Shown here: one piece after another, positions 25,010 through 34,966 of the stretch
Layout of the letters: every line of letters begins with the position of its first letter
Numbering within the stretch: position 1 is the first letter of the stretch
Source: Rhodoplanes azumiensis
Lineage (GTDB): Bacteria; Pseudomonadota; Alphaproteobacteria; Rhizobiales; Xanthobacteraceae
DNA: 64,000 bases
NCBI RefSeq assembly: GCF_042682915.1
Contig: NZ_JBHUIW010000004.1
Location: 186,001-250,000 of the forward strand
Reading direction: 5' to 3'
Notes under the pieces: generated by a model
The model's input: only the letters and a program-made list of their open reading frames with translations
The model's database searches: none
What the model was told of the DNA's origin: nothing
Translations under genes and position numbers: made by a program

Positions 25010-26257
25010 TCAGCCCTGCTTGAGGGTTGCCCACAGGCTCTCGTTCGAACCCCTCCCGGACCACAGCCAGCCCCACAGGCCGCAGGCTGCGGCCGTCACG
25101 ACCGGCGGGGCGATCCAGTCCCACACGGTCGTGGTCGCCGGCAGCCGGACCGCGGTACTGGCCGCCTTGAAGCCGCCGCCCGCGAAATCGGCCGGGTTCT
25201 CGCCGCCGAGGCTCGCCGGCAACGTCAGGGTGACGTGCTCGACCAGTCCGAGGGCCAGCGCGAGAACCGCGAGGGCGATCAGGCCGGCGAGCAGTCCCTG
25301 GATCAGCATCTCGACCGCGATCTGTCGGCGGACCTGCGTCTCGGTCCAGCCCAGCACCCGCAGGACGGCGATCTCGCGGCGACGCTCCGCCGCCACGCCG
25401 AGCACCAGCATGGCGCTGAGCGCAAGCGCCACGGCCGCCCCGACCGCGACCACGACCGGACCGAACCGGCCGATCGTCTGCGACACGCCGCCGAACAGCT
25501 GCAGCATCGTGCCGGGCGAGACGACGGAGGCGCGCGGCATCCACCCGGCGATCCGCTGCTTCACGTCCTCGGTCGCACCGATGTCGCCGACCTTGAGGAA
25601 GACCTGGTTGACGAGCCCGGGCCGCAGGCCGGCGAGCGACCGGGCGATCTCGACGTCCATGTAGAAGTTGCTCGATGCGATCTGGCTGCCGTCCTTGATG
25701 TCGACCACGCCGGCCACCGTGAACGGCCTCCCGGCGATCTCGACCGTGCCGCCCGGCGCCAGCCGATAGAAGGCGCCGTAGTGCCGCTCGACGAGCAGCT
25801 CGTGCTTCCCCGGCTCCGGCAGCCGGCCCTGGTACAGCCAGTCACGCACCCGCGCCGGACCGAGGGCCGCCGTGGTCGTGTCGAGCGGAATGCCGCTGAT
25901 CGAGTAGAAGCGTCCGGCCCCGAGGTTCCACAGCAGCACGAAGCCGCCGGCCTGCGTGACGCCCGGCTCCCTGGCGAGACGGTCGAACTCCTCCGGCGCG
26001 ATCGGCTGCGCCGAGTACGGCAGCATCACGCCCATGTCCTTCGGGACGGCGCTCTGGACGGCGCTCCGCTGCACGATCAGGTCGGCGCCGAGGCTGCGGA
26101 ACGGAACCGTCGCCACGTCGGCGAAGGAGCGACCGAGGACGCCGAGCAGCACGACCAGGGCGGCGGCCAAAGCGAGGCCGCCGACCAGCAGGAGCGTTCG
26201 CCGCCAGCGCCAGGTGATCTCGCCGACGAGATAGCGCCAGTGCACGACCGTGGCCAT
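25010..26257 (-). CDS. FtsX-like ABC permease (second of pair)
   Basis: A 415-residue permease with an N-terminal helix (about 20-42), a periplasmic domain (about 45-265) and three C-terminal helices. The cytoplasmic coupling segment reads AERRREIAVLRVLGWTETQVRRQ. It is LolC/LolE/MacB-like in layout but not close to a named family. It begins one base after the thioredoxin-fold gene and belongs to a four-gene operon that contains a second, different permease (27353-28597) and a single ATPase, suggesting a heterodimeric exporter or extractor. Confidence 0.82.
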   Translation of the reverse strand: MATVVHWRYLVGEITWRWRRTLLLVGGLALAAALVVLLGVLGRSFADVATVPFRSLGADLIVQRSAVQSAVPKDMGVMLPYSAQPIAPEEFDRLAREPGVTQAGGFVLLWNLGAGRFYSISGIPLDTTTAALGPARVRDWLYQGRLPEPGKHELLVERHYGAFYRLAPGGTVEIAGRPFTVAGVVDIKDGSQIASSNFYMDVEIARSLAGLRPGLVNQVFLKVGDIGATEDVKQRIAGWMPRASVVSPGTMLQLFGGVSQTIGRFGPVVVAVGAAVALALSAMLVLGVAAERRREIAVLRVLGWTETQVRRQIAVEMLIQGLLAGLIALAVLALALGLVEHVTLTLPASLGGENPADFAGGGFKAASTAVRLPATTTVWDWIAPPVVTAAACGLWGWLWSGRGSNESLWATLKQG

Positions 26258-26258
26258 G

Positions 26259-26664
26259 TCAGTCCGCCGTCTCGCCGAGCGCGGCTCTCAGGGCGGCTTC
26301 GAGATCGGCCGCACTCCACTGGCCGTTCATCCCCATCGGATTGCCTGCCGCGGCCGGAAAATTCACGAATTCGACGGTGCGGCCATCCGGGCGCTTGAAC
26401 GCCTTGCCGCCGTCGATCAGCACGACGATCGGGATGTGCCCCTTGAGCCCCACCGCCTTCAACCGCTTCTCGCCGTCCGGCGCCTCGATGTCCATCTCGA
26501 CGACGCGGATGCGGCCGGCGTAGCGCGCGAGAACCTCCCGGACCGGCTCCAGCGCCTTGCGGACCGGCCAGTGGCCCATCGCCAGAATCTCGACGACCGG
26601 CTGCGCCGCCAGCACCGGGCGCACATGGACTGCCGCCGCGGCGACGATCAGGGCGAGTGCGGTC

Positions 26665-26678
<14 letters not shown>
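26259..26678 (-). CDS. Periplasmic thioredoxin-fold protein without CXXC
   Basis: A 139-residue exported protein (twin-Arg-like start MPTRRTALALIVAAAAV, cleavage near LAAQ). The pattern VVEILAMGHWPVRKALEPVREVL ... IPIVVLIDGGKAF resembles a thioredoxin fold with its cis-Pro before a strand. The active-site CXXC is absent: the whole mature protein has no Cys. Its gene overlaps the ATPase gene by 14 bases and is followed after one base by a permease, so it is probably a periplasmic partner of this ABC system. Function unknown. Confidence 0.7.
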
Positions 26679-27342
<664 letters not shown>

Positions 27343-27352
27343 GGCGCGTCTC

Positions 27353-28597
27353 TCATTCGCTGCGCAGCAGCGTCCAGGGATGGGCCGGGGCGCGGGCCGC
27401 CATGGCCCAGGCGGCCACGATCGCGACGGCGAGGCCGCCGGCCATCGCGATCACAGCCGTGAGCCAGGGGATCTCGACCGGGACCGTGACGGTCTGGGTG
27501 CGGTCGAGCGTCGCGTCCGGGATGAAGTGGGGGGTCGCGCTGAGATCCCAAGGAAGGTCGATCGTCACCGTGACGCCGCCGAGCGCCAGCGCGATCGCGG
27601 CGGCGAGCACGAGCCCCGCCGTTACCCCGGCGAGCGCCAGGATGGCGTTCTCGACCAGAACCTGATTCCGAACGCGCTGCCACGGCCAGCCGATCGCCTG
27701 CAGGACGGCGAGGTCGCGGCGCCGCTCCTGGACCGTCGAGGCGGTGGCGCGGAACACGAACGCCAGGGCGAAAAGGCCGATGACCGCCGCGACGATCGCA
27801 CCCATGCGCTGCGACAGGAACAGCACGCCGCTCAACGCCTCCCGGAACGACAGCTCGCTGGAGACGATGCCCTTCTTGCCGAGCAGCCCGGTGGTGCCGG
27901 CGACGACGTCCTCCAGGCGCTGGCGGTCGACCTTGACCAGCAGCAGGTTCACGTCGTCGGCCCGGAACGGATAGAGCGCCTGCACCATGGGGGCGCCGGC
28001 GGCAAGCTCCTGGGCCGGACGCAGCGGCATGTAGACGTCGGCGCGGGCGACCTTGCCGCCGCGGGCCGCATCGACGATGCCGACTACCGGGAAGACAGTT
28101 CCGCCGACATCGATCGTCGCGCCCGCCTTGATTCCGTTTTTGGAGGCGAAGTCGCTGTCGAGAACGACGGCTCGATCTGCGGGTTTGAGCGCCTTGCCCT
28201 CGGTCAGGCGGGAGCCGAGCGATCCGAGCCCGGTCTCACCATCCTCGAGCCCGAGGATCGACTCGTAGTGGTCCGGCGCAAGCTCCCACATGTAGACGCC
28301 GCGCGTGACCGAGATCACACCGTCCAGCTTGGCGATTCCGGCGACCGCGCCGGCGGGCAGGAGCGCGTTCGGGTGCGGGAAGACGAGCCCTTCGAGCTTC
28401 GGCGGCACGTCGCCGGTGAGCTGCACCACCATGTCGGCCCCGACCGTCTCGACCGGCGCTCGGACCGCCTTGGCGTAAGCGGCGGCGAGCGCCGTCAGGA
28501 GAACGGCGGCGAGCACGGCGACGGCGATGCTGGCCGCCGTGACGACGGACCGGCTCCGCCGGAACCGGAGTTCATGAAGGGCGTAGGACAGCGACAT
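27353..28597 (-). CDS. FtsX-like ABC permease (first of pair)
   Basis: A 414-residue permease: N-terminal helix (about 18-42), a large periplasmic domain, and three C-terminal helices. The coupling segment is VQERRRDLAVLQAIGWPWQRVRNQ and the terminal motif ARAPAHPWTLLRSE. It is first in the operon, 10 bases before the ATPase gene. The ATG at 28597 is chosen because the conserved LSYALHELRFRRSRS lead starts there. It differs clearly from the second permease, so the complex is likely asymmetric. Confidence 0.83.
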   Translation of the reverse strand: MSLSYALHELRFRRSRSVVTAASIAVAVLAAVLLTALAAAYAKAVRAPVETVGADMVVQLTGDVPPKLEGLVFPHPNALLPAGAVAGIAKLDGVISVTRGVYMWELAPDHYESILGLEDGETGLGSLGSRLTEGKALKPADRAVVLDSDFASKNGIKAGATIDVGGTVFPVVGIVDAARGGKVARADVYMPLRPAQELAAGAPMVQALYPFRADDVNLLLVKVDRQRLEDVVAGTTGLLGKKGIVSSELSFREALSGVLFLSQRMGAIVAAVIGLFALAFVFRATASTVQERRRDLAVLQAIGWPWQRVRNQVLVENAILALAGVTAGLVLAAAIALALGGVTVTIDLPWDLSATPHFIPDATLDRTQTVTVPVEIPWLTAVIAMAGGLAVAIVAAWAMAARAPAHPWTLLRSE

Positions 28598-29109
28598 GCG
28601 TGGAGATCCGACTGGAACGTGTGGTCGCTGGGTGTCCCGCGGCCCCCCGTCGGTGGAGAGAGCGGCCAAGATGCACCGGACCGGTTGCTCACTCTTTTCG
28701 CGAACGTAAAGTTATGTAAAGGGGAATGTGTGCGCGCGCACGGAGCATCGGGCCTCCGTGCCGGATGTCGGTCTTGCAGGTTCGAGGACTCGGCCCTGGT
28801 CGGCGTGGGGTGGGGCGACGATCGACAGAAATGGTGCCGGAACATCGACATATTTCTATTCATGGCATTCGAAGCGCATCCCCACGCGGCGTTGCGCACA
28901 GCCACGGCATCACGTGGCTCGCGCGGACCGGGTGACGCGGGAGGACTGCGCCCCTTGCCAAGTTTCAGCGTCCCGGCGAGCAGTGCTTTCGGAGCACTCC
29001 GCCGACACTCGGATTCGTTATGGTATGAGGTGAGCCGCGCGCCGAGGTGCCGTCGCGAACGTGGTTGGAATCCGAGTGACGCGATCACCGGGCATTTGAA
29101 GGTACCGTG
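28598..29109. other. Intergenic region with an 11-bp inverted repeat
   Basis: No convincing gene. It should contain the promoter of the minus-strand ABC operon near 28600-28720, where a locally AT-rich patch occurs. Near the transposase fragment, CACTCGGATTC at 29006-29016 is repeated inverted at 29068-29078 (51-bp loop), possibly an insertion-sequence end or a transcription hairpin. Confidence 0.4.
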
Positions 29110-29955
29110 TCAGGCGGCGCGGTCAATGGGCTGTGCGATGGGTTGCGTGGCGAGGGTCTGCCAGCCGTCGACCTTGCGCATGTTGATCTGACCGGACGCG
29201 AGCAGCGCCCAGAACAGCATGGCGGCGGTTTCAGCGGAGGGCAGCACGGTCTGCGTCTTGATCCGTCGCTTGAACTCCTCGTGCAGGCGTTCGATCGCGT
29301 TTGTTGTTCGCGCGCTCCTCCATTGGCTCGGCGGCAACAGCGCGAACGTGAACAGACGCTCGCCGGCCTCCTCCAGGCTGTCGGCGACGGCGCGGCGCTT
29401 CAGGCGCCATTTGCGGAGGAACGCTCGGCGGCGCACCTCGATCTCCTCGGAGCTGCTCGCGTAGATCATGTCGGTGTCGTCGGACGTGATCTCCTCGTGC
29501 AGGCGCTCGGGTGCGTGGGCGAGCAGATTGCGATGCTTGTGCACGGTGCAGCGCTGCACCGGCACGCCGCCCCACACGGCGGCGATCGCGGCGTCGAGCC
29601 CGGCGGCGCCGTCGACGATCAGGAGTTCGGGCCGCCGCAACCCGCGGCGAATCAGATCGTCGAGCACCGTGCGCCACGCCTCGGCGCTCTCGCCGCCCAT
29701 GCTCCGCGCCGCCAGCAGCACCTTCTGGCCGTCGGCCCGCACGCCCATCACGACCAGCAGCGAGATCGCGGTCGCCTTGCGGTCGAGCCGCACGCGCACC
29801 ACCGTGCCGTCCAGGATCACTCTCACGATCGGCTCGCCGGCGAGCGAGCGGGCGTTCCAGGCGTCCCAGTCGCCCTTCACCTTGCGCCAGGTCCGGCTCA
29901 CGATGTCCTTGCTCACCGCGCCCCCGAACAGCGTCGTCAGCGCCGGATGAGTCGA
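29110..29955 (-). pseudogene. 5'-truncated IS256-family transposase
   Basis: The reading frame encodes the C-terminal two thirds of a Mutator/IS256-type transposase. It shows the first catalytic Asp in VILDGTVVRVRLD, the second in LLIVDGAAGLDAA, the CTVHKHRNLL segment and the acidic helix TTNAIERLHEEFKRRIK. The in-frame sequence continues back to about 29955 (PALTTLFGGAVSKDIVSR) and is then broken by stop codons, so roughly the first 130 residues are missing. It is therefore a dead fragment, lying just outside the proposed island. Confidence 0.85.
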
Positions 29956-30111
29956 GGTTCATCACCCCGGAGACTGCGCCACCCTCAATTCCAAACACTC
30001 CCGTGACGGCACCCTGATCCGCGAATCAGATCGCTCAACATGAGAGTCTATATGCGGGAAGTCATTCACTGGCTTCGCCGTATCCCGCGCGGAAATGAGC
30101 AAGGAGCGAGA

Positions 30112-30519
30112 ATGACTAGCCCAGACCGTGACAACCTCCAGACGGAAACGTTCGAACGTTTGGCCGGCGAGATCGGGACGCTACTCGCGCAGTTCGGAAA
30201 GCACGACAGTCTGCTGGAGACGGGCGACTCCTCGATCTATGGCGACTACTGGGGCTACCCCCAAGTGAAGGTCACCATCGCGAACCTCCCGTTGCTGCGC
30301 CCCCAAGTCATCGAGAGCCTTCAACACGTCGTCGCGGCGTACCCCGGATGGGAGATCGTGGTCGCCGTTGCTGATCGCGAGCATCTCGACGATTGGCCGA
30401 GAATGGGATTGGACATCCGTCCTCACGTGATCATCGACGGGCTGCAACGGCAGTATTTTCCAGCCGAATATCAGACGATCGAGTACGCGGGCAGCCGCCG
30501 CGGCACGGAACAGGATTGA
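30112..30519 (+). CDS. Conserved-looking hypothetical protein
   Basis: A 135-residue acidic soluble protein with no signal or membrane segment. It is rich in hydrophobic strand-like stretches (VKVTIANLPLLRP, WEIVVAVADRE, GLDIRPHVIIDGLQR). It has AAGGAG six bases before the ATG. I do not recognise a named family; size and composition resemble immunity-type proteins, but no partner toxin is next to it. It lies between the IS fragment and the left attachment site, so it is chromosomal rather than island-borne. Confidence 0.55.
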   Translation: MTSPDRDNLQTETFERLAGEIGTLLAQFGKHDSLLETGDSSIYGDYWGYPQVKVTIANLPLLRPQVIESLQHVVAAYPGWEIVVAVADREHLDDWPRMGLDIRPHVIIDGLQRQYFPAEYQTIEYAGSRRGTEQD

Positions 30520-30635
30520 AGGGAGGAACGGAGGACAGCGAAACGTTGCGACATGCTCACCGCGGCGCCTCGGAGGCGAACCGCTCAAGAAGCGTACCCC
30601 GGAGAAATCTCGATTCCCAGCTCGGCTCGGTCCGC

Positions 30636-30649
30636 TGGCGGAGGGAGTG
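30636..30649 (+). repeat. Left attachment repeat (copy of tRNA-Ser 3' end)
   Basis: TGGCGGAGGGAGTG matches the last 14 bases of the tRNA-Ser gene including CCA, in the same orientation. The flanking bases differ from the tRNA, so this is the whole exact core. It lies in a 302-bp gene-free stretch (30520-30821) directly before the integrase. Confidence 0.75.
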
Positions 30650-30780
30650 TCCGCCGAAACGGCGGTTGCCGCAGTTCGCCGCGTGACGCCGGTGTTCGTT
30701 CATCATATTGATATTGCGACACGATTAGTCCGCACTTGTTCGGGACAGTTCATCACCCTTCACTCGAATCCAGAATTGCA

Positions 30781-30800
30781 GTATGGGTGGATGTATGGGT
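30781..30800 (+). repeat. Putative integrase arm-type site, left end
   Basis: GTATGGGT, four bases, GTATGGGT directly upstream of the integrase ATG. The same two-box pattern with the same N4 spacing recurs at 56650-56667 near the other island end and I did not see it elsewhere. Paired short direct repeats close to both attachment cores are typical binding sites of the integrase N-terminal domain. Confidence 0.55.
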
Positions 30801-30821
30801 AGATAACCTCGCGACCGCGGC

Positions 30822-32072
30822 ATGAAACGACTCACTGCACTGAAGGTGGAGCGCGAGAAGCGCCCCGGCCTCTATTCGGATGGCTTAGGTCTATATCTGC
30901 AAGTGCGAAGTTCCGGCTCGAAGAGCTGGATTTTCCGTTATCGCGCTGGGAAGAAGCTGCGAGACATGGGGCTCGGCTCAGTAAACGCCATTGGACTTGC
31001 TGAGGCCCGTGAACGTGCTGCCAGATATAGGAATCTGCGGGCCAACGGCATAGACCCGATTGACGACCGCCGGCGGCAGGAGGCAGCGCAACGCGCCGAT
31101 GCAGCGCGGGCGCTGACCTTCGAACAGTGCGCCGCGCAGTTCGTCGACGCTCACAAGGCGGGGTGGAAAAACGCCAAGCATGCCGCTCAGTGGACCGCGA
31201 CGCTGCAGACGTATGCCTATCCGGTACTCGGTCCGCTGCCTGTCGCGAGTGTGGACACGCCGCTAGTTCTCAAGGTGCTTGAGCCGATCTGGAATGACAA
31301 GACGGAGACGGCGACGCGGGTGCGCGGGCGCATCGAAAGTATTCTCGACTGGGCGCGGGTCCGTGGTTTCCGTGACGGTGAGAATCCCGCGAGGTGGCGC
31401 GGCCACCTCGACCATCTGCTTCCGAAGCGCAGCAAAGTTGCCGCTGTCAAACACCACGCCGCGCTTCCCTACCGCGAAATTCCTGCATTCATGGAATTAT
31501 TGAGGGCAGAACCCAGCCTCGCTGCACGCGCGATGGAGTTCGGGGTCCTGACCGCTGCGCGAACAGGCGAAGTGATAGGCGCGCGTTGGAGCGAGATCGA
31601 CCTAGAAGCCAAGCTCTGGACCATTCCACCGGACCGTATGAAGGCGGGGCGCGAACACCGAGTACCGCTGGCCACGCGGGCGGTAACTATTCTGAGTGAG
31701 GTCCCAAAAGATCCAGACGCGGAATTCGTGTTTCCGGGCGGTAAGGCAAACCGCCCGCTCAGCAGCATGGCGTTGCTGATGCTTCTTCGCCGCATGAAAC
31801 GTGACGATCTCACCGTACACGGGTTCCGCTCTACGTTTCGAGACTGGGCTGCGGAGCAGACCACGTTTCCCGCAGAGGTGGCTGAGATGGCTCTAGCCCA
31901 TACCGTTTCTGACAAGGTTGAGGCGGCGTACCGGCGTGGCGACCTGTTCGATAAGCGTCGGGCGCTCGCAACTGCCTGGGCTGCGTTCTGCCAAAGTAAG
32001 CCGGTCCGCCCCCGGGGAGCCTCGAACACGTTTGCCTCGGAATCGGTGCCAGACACGCAAGCTCAGAATTAG
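30822..32072 (+). CDS. int: P4-type tyrosine-recombinase integrase
   Basis: A 416-residue site-specific recombinase of the P4 integrase family: N-terminal DUF4102-like arm-binding domain (GLYSDGLGLYLQVRSSGSKSW...RYR), core-binding domain (about 95-205) and catalytic domain. The full catalytic set is visible: R247 (TAARTGEV), K274, H333 and R336 (HGFRSTFR), H360 (LAHTV) and nucleophile Y370 (AAYRRGDLF). It should catalyse integration and excision at the tRNA-Ser 3' end. It reads into the island. Nothing suggests inactivation. Confidence 0.93.
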   Translation: MKRLTALKVEREKRPGLYSDGLGLYLQVRSSGSKSWIFRYRAGKKLRDMGLGSVNAIGLAEARERAARYRNLRANGIDPIDDRRRQEAAQRADAARALTFEQCAAQFVDAHKAGWKNAKHAAQWTATLQTYAYPVLGPLPVASVDTPLVLKVLEPIWNDKTETATRVRGRIESILDWARVRGFRDGENPARWRGHLDHLLPKRSKVAAVKHHAALPYREIPAFMELLRAEPSLAARAMEFGVLTAARTGEVIGARWSEIDLEAKLWTIPPDRMKAGREHRVPLATRAVTILSEVPKDPDAEFVFPGGKANRPLSSMALLMLLRRMKRDDLTVHGFRSTFRDWAAEQTTFPAEVAEMALAHTVSDKVEAAYRRGDLFDKRRALATAWAAFCQSKPVRPRGASNTFASESVPDTQAQN

Positions 32073-32884
32073 CCGAACTCTCGACGCTCGATCACGTCTA
32101 CCATTACCTGATCGGAACTTTATTGCTTCGACCAGGCGTAATCAGGTGCTGTCTCGGTGTTGAGCGGGCCACACGAACGACCACCGGCCCTCCGCCTGGG
32201 CGTTCTCTCGTCATGGCTCTGGCCCGAGCCTCAAGGACCCGGACGCGCGGGTCGGCCGCGATCCGGCCGAGGAACGTCCGAACTGTTGATCCGCATGCCC
32301 GGTCCTGTTTGCGCGTAATCCGGCGGCGCTCAACGAACTGTCGGATCGGCGGAGAAGCCGACGCTTGTTCCTGGTGAGAGGGGGCCGGCGGAACTCCTCG
32401 ACGGTGATGTCAGGTATCTCGGCGAGCACGCCCGGGGACACGTCCTTGCGAGCCTCGATCTGGGCGGACGAGCGATCGCCCCCGAGCGCCTCGGCCAGAC
32501 GGCCCCCAGGACCTCAATCTGCCTTTGCACCGGCTGACGCTCGCCGCGCTGGCACCGAACTGCTCGCCCTTTTCCGGTGCGACACCCCGTCCGCCACGGC
32601 TTCAGAACCCGCGTCCGCGGATCGAGAGAAAGGGATAGCGGCATGAATCCCGACCTCCATTCCGGAAGGAAGATTGAATCATTCCCGCTCGGTCTGGAAA
32701 GAACTTCAGTGACGAGAGTAGAATTCTGGTCCGGCGTCGCCTTTCTTGAAAATAGAGGTCAAGTACCTGACGGAGTCGAGACGTCGTCACTGTCACGGGC
32801 GTCGACCTGATCTGTGTCTCTAACCTGGCCCGATTCCATATCAACAAGCCACGCTGGAGTGGCGATATAAAAGGGCTCAATATT
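32073..32884. other. Degenerate island region downstream of the integrase
   Basis: About 800 bases without an intact gene. On the minus strand near 32370-32480 a short stretch (reading RKDVSPGVLAEIPDITVEEF) has protein-like composition but is open only about 75 codons with an arginine/serine-rich tail, so it is probably a gene relic. An unusual run of AT-richer sequence begins at about 32640. Confidence 0.4.
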
Positions 32885-33139
32885 ATGTCACAAAAACACA
32901 CTCTCGAGTCTCGCGGAGCCATGTCGGTCGGCGAGTTCGCCCAGTGGGCGGGGATCGGCCGCACAACCGCCTGGCGAGAAATACAATACGGTGAGCTGCG
33001 TGCGATAAAGGCGAACGCCCGAACACTCGTTACGGTCGATGATGCCCGCCAGTGGCTCGCCTCTCGACCGACCACAGCCGAAACTTCTCGGACGGGCGCG
33101 GGTAGCCGTGTCGCCTATCGGAGGTCTTCCGATGCCTAA
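32885..33139 (+). CDS. Small excisionase-like HTH protein
   Basis: An 84-residue protein with an AlpA/MerR-type winged-helix DNA-binding motif near the N-terminus (MSVGEFAQWAGIGRTTAWRE then YGELRAIKANARTLVTVDD). Such proteins next to integrases act as excisionases or activators of integrase and transfer genes. The C-terminus is basic and probably disordered. It overlaps the next gene by 8 bases, so the two are cotranscribed. Its role in excision is inferred from family and place. Confidence 0.72.
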   Translation: MSQKHTLESRGAMSVGEFAQWAGIGRTTAWREIQYGELRAIKANARTLVTVDDARQWLASRPTTAETSRTGAGSRVAYRRSSDA

Positions 33140-33383
33140 CGGAAACGAACTCATCCGGCGCGACGATACGGATGCCGTGCGCGAGCAGATCACTGAGTTG
33201 TTGCGGCAGGGGTACGAGGTTCGTCGGCCCGGACCACACCATGTAAAGATCGGTCATATCAACTATTTCCCGACAACGGGGACGATCACGCTGGATCCGT
33301 GTCAACGTCACAAAGATAAGGGATTTGCGGAACTGCTCCGTTTACTTGACAGAACAGTCGCAAGCGCCCGTCCGTCGTACTGA
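33132..33383 (+). CDS. Small hypothetical island protein
   Basis: An 83-residue soluble protein. GGAGGT stands seven bases before ATG 33132. The middle section (EVRRPGPHHVKIGHINYFPTTGTITLD, quoted in part) has the His-rich strand look of compact RNA/DNA-binding or HicA-like folds, but no catalytic signature is certain. It is translationally coupled to the HTH protein, which could make the pair a small regulatory or toxin-antitoxin-like unit. Function unknown. Confidence 0.55.
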   Translation: MPNGNELIRRDDTDAVREQITELLRQGYEVRRPGPHHVKIGHINYFPTTGTITLDPCQRHKDKGFAELLRLLDRTVASARPSY

Positions 33384-33805
33384 AGTGAAGAATAGAGACT
33401 AAGACATGCAAAATATACTAGTAAAACGGCTTGACATGTGCTATTATTTTTTACATCCTCCCTGAGTTGCAGAAGATCGCAATCCAGCGCCAAGACAACG
33501 ATAATAAAACGTGATTGCGATATACTAGAATTGTCCTTACTTCCTCTTTTTGCCCATTTTTATGACTTTATAAGATTTCCGGGCTGGTCGCCTTACCCCT
33601 TCCTCGTCGGTCGGTGCAGCCGCCTTAGTCTGATCCATACAGACGCATCGGGACTCAATCATTCCATCCGGCCACTTGCGGCAGCGATTCTCTGCGCCAA
33701 AGCCAGGCAAACCCGCCCGTGTTCGAAACACGGAACGTTATCTATTTAAATTCAGCAACTTAGACCCGTCCGATCTCCATTTTCTTCGCGTGCGCCTCCA
33801 TTTCT
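33384..33805. other. AT-rich, gene-poor stretch beside the HUH gene
   Basis: From about 33395 to 33790 base composition drops sharply compared with all other parts of the window; runs such as TATTATTTTTTA occur. It ends at the stop codon of the HUH-type gene. It might hold a replication or transfer origin, or it may be recently acquired filler. No clear iterons or nick-site hairpin were identified by eye. Confidence 0.45.
33537..33731 (-). CDS. Possible small basic Cys-containing protein
   Basis: A 64-codon frame in the AT-rich stretch. The product has three Cys in its middle (ENRCRKWPDGMIESRCVCM) and a strongly basic end (KSYKVIKMGKKRK), reminiscent of small zinc-binding or DNA-binding phage proteins. 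No good ribosome-binding site is visible and no family is recognised; it may be a chance frame. Confidence 0.3.
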   Translation of the reverse strand: MFRTRAGLPGFGAENRCRKWPDGMIESRCVCMDQTKAAAPTDEEGVRRPARKSYKVIKMGKKRK

Positions 33806-34918
33806 TCAGATTTCGAGCTGGCCAATGTTCTGGAGCATTTTTTCGTACTCCCTGTCCCGCTCGTACGACTTGAGGTAGTCAGTCACGTATAAGCCCCCTG
33901 GATCGCGGGCCCCATCGTCATACGCTGACCGGAAACCCACCCGGGCCTGACTAGCGCGATCAATGTCCCGCGCCACACTAACCCGCTTCGTCAGCACCTC
34001 CCCCTGCCGCCGACGATACTTTTCGGGGATACCGGCAACGTCTAACAGCGGCCGAGCCTTGCGCCGATCGTCGGCGTCCCGAGCATACGCCGCGGGCAAA
34101 ATTCCCTTCATTAGGTAAGTGAAGACTTCCCACTGCGCGCGGATGTCCGTTTCTGCCGAGACTTCGAGATTTGCCGTATGGTTGGGTTTGGCGATGTGGA
34201 GTTTCCTGGCCAACCCCGGCGTGACGCGTGGCACTGGTGTCTTTCCCGTCAGGGTTCCGATGCACCGACGGACCCACTTCCGAAAATCGAGTTCGAACAC
34301 CCGCGGCACGTGCATCAATACGTGCGAGTGCAGCCCGTTCTTCTTGCTGATTTCCAAGACGTGCACCCACCGGCACGGCAGATCGCGTTCATGAGACCAC
34401 TTCCTGAATCTCTCCAAGAACAGACCGGCAATTTTCGCGGTCGCAATCCCATTCGTCTGACCGACGGTGCTCCAGACCAACGTCGCGTGGACGTTCATGA
34501 CGGTGCCGGTCCGATTGGCGAACGCCACGGCGTTGTACGCCTTCTGGAAGTCAGCAGTCGAAATTCCGGTGCTCCCGGCCCGGCCCTCCCACGTTCGCTG
34601 ATACTCAGGCTTCGTCCAGCCGAAAATCGCTCGCTGCAGACTCGCCTCAAACCCGTCCCCAATCGCTGGGTCCCAGTCCGCCGGTCCGGGGCCGTCTTCT
34701 CGTTCTAATCCCGCCTGCCGCAACGTCAGCAACCGCGCCTCTACGGGCGACAGATGCCTCTCCCGATCCGACTCATTCTTGAGGTCAGCCGCAACGGGGT
34801 TGGCTTCGTTTTTTGCCGCCGAGCGCTGAAGCTCGAAATGACGGCGCACGAAAGCCGTCAGGTCATCGCCTTTCCTGCCCTCGCCTGATTGCGACCCCAT
34901 CGTCTTTCCCCAGTTCAT
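33806..34918 (-). CDS. HUH-type replication or transfer protein
   Basis: A protein of 370 residues, or 364 if the better-placed ATG at 34900 (GGGGA upstream) is used. The centre contains a strand-loop with clustered His, VHVLEISKKNGLHSHVLMHV (about 186-205), like the metal-binding HUH motif of rolling-circle Rep proteins and relaxases. Tyrosine-rich segments further on (YLM...AAYARD, YRRRQGE) may supply the nicking Tyr. The family is not certain; inovirus/plasmid Rep-like endonuclease is the best guess. It is divergent from the PD-(D/E)XK gene, and the long upstream open frame is only a shadow of that gene. Confidence 0.6.
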   Translation of the reverse strand: MNWGKTMGSQSGEGRKGDDLTAFVRRHFELQRSAAKNEANPVAADLKNESDRERHLSPVEARLLTLRQAGLEREDGPGPADWDPAIGDGFEASLQRAIFGWTKPEYQRTWEGRAGSTGISTADFQKAYNAVAFANRTGTVMNVHATLVWSTVGQTNGIATAKIAGLFLERFRKWSHERDLPCRWVHVLEISKKNGLHSHVLMHVPRVFELDFRKWVRRCIGTLTGKTPVPRVTPGLARKLHIAKPNHTANLEVSAETDIRAQWEVFTYLMKGILPAAYARDADDRRKARPLLDVAGIPEKYRRRQGEVLTKRVSVARDIDRASQARVGFRSAYDDGARDPGGLYVTDYLKSYERDREYEKMLQNIGQLEI

Positions 34919-34966
34919 TTCTGACCGCTGCCGCCGAATCCTACGCGCAAAGCACGAGGTGGCAAG

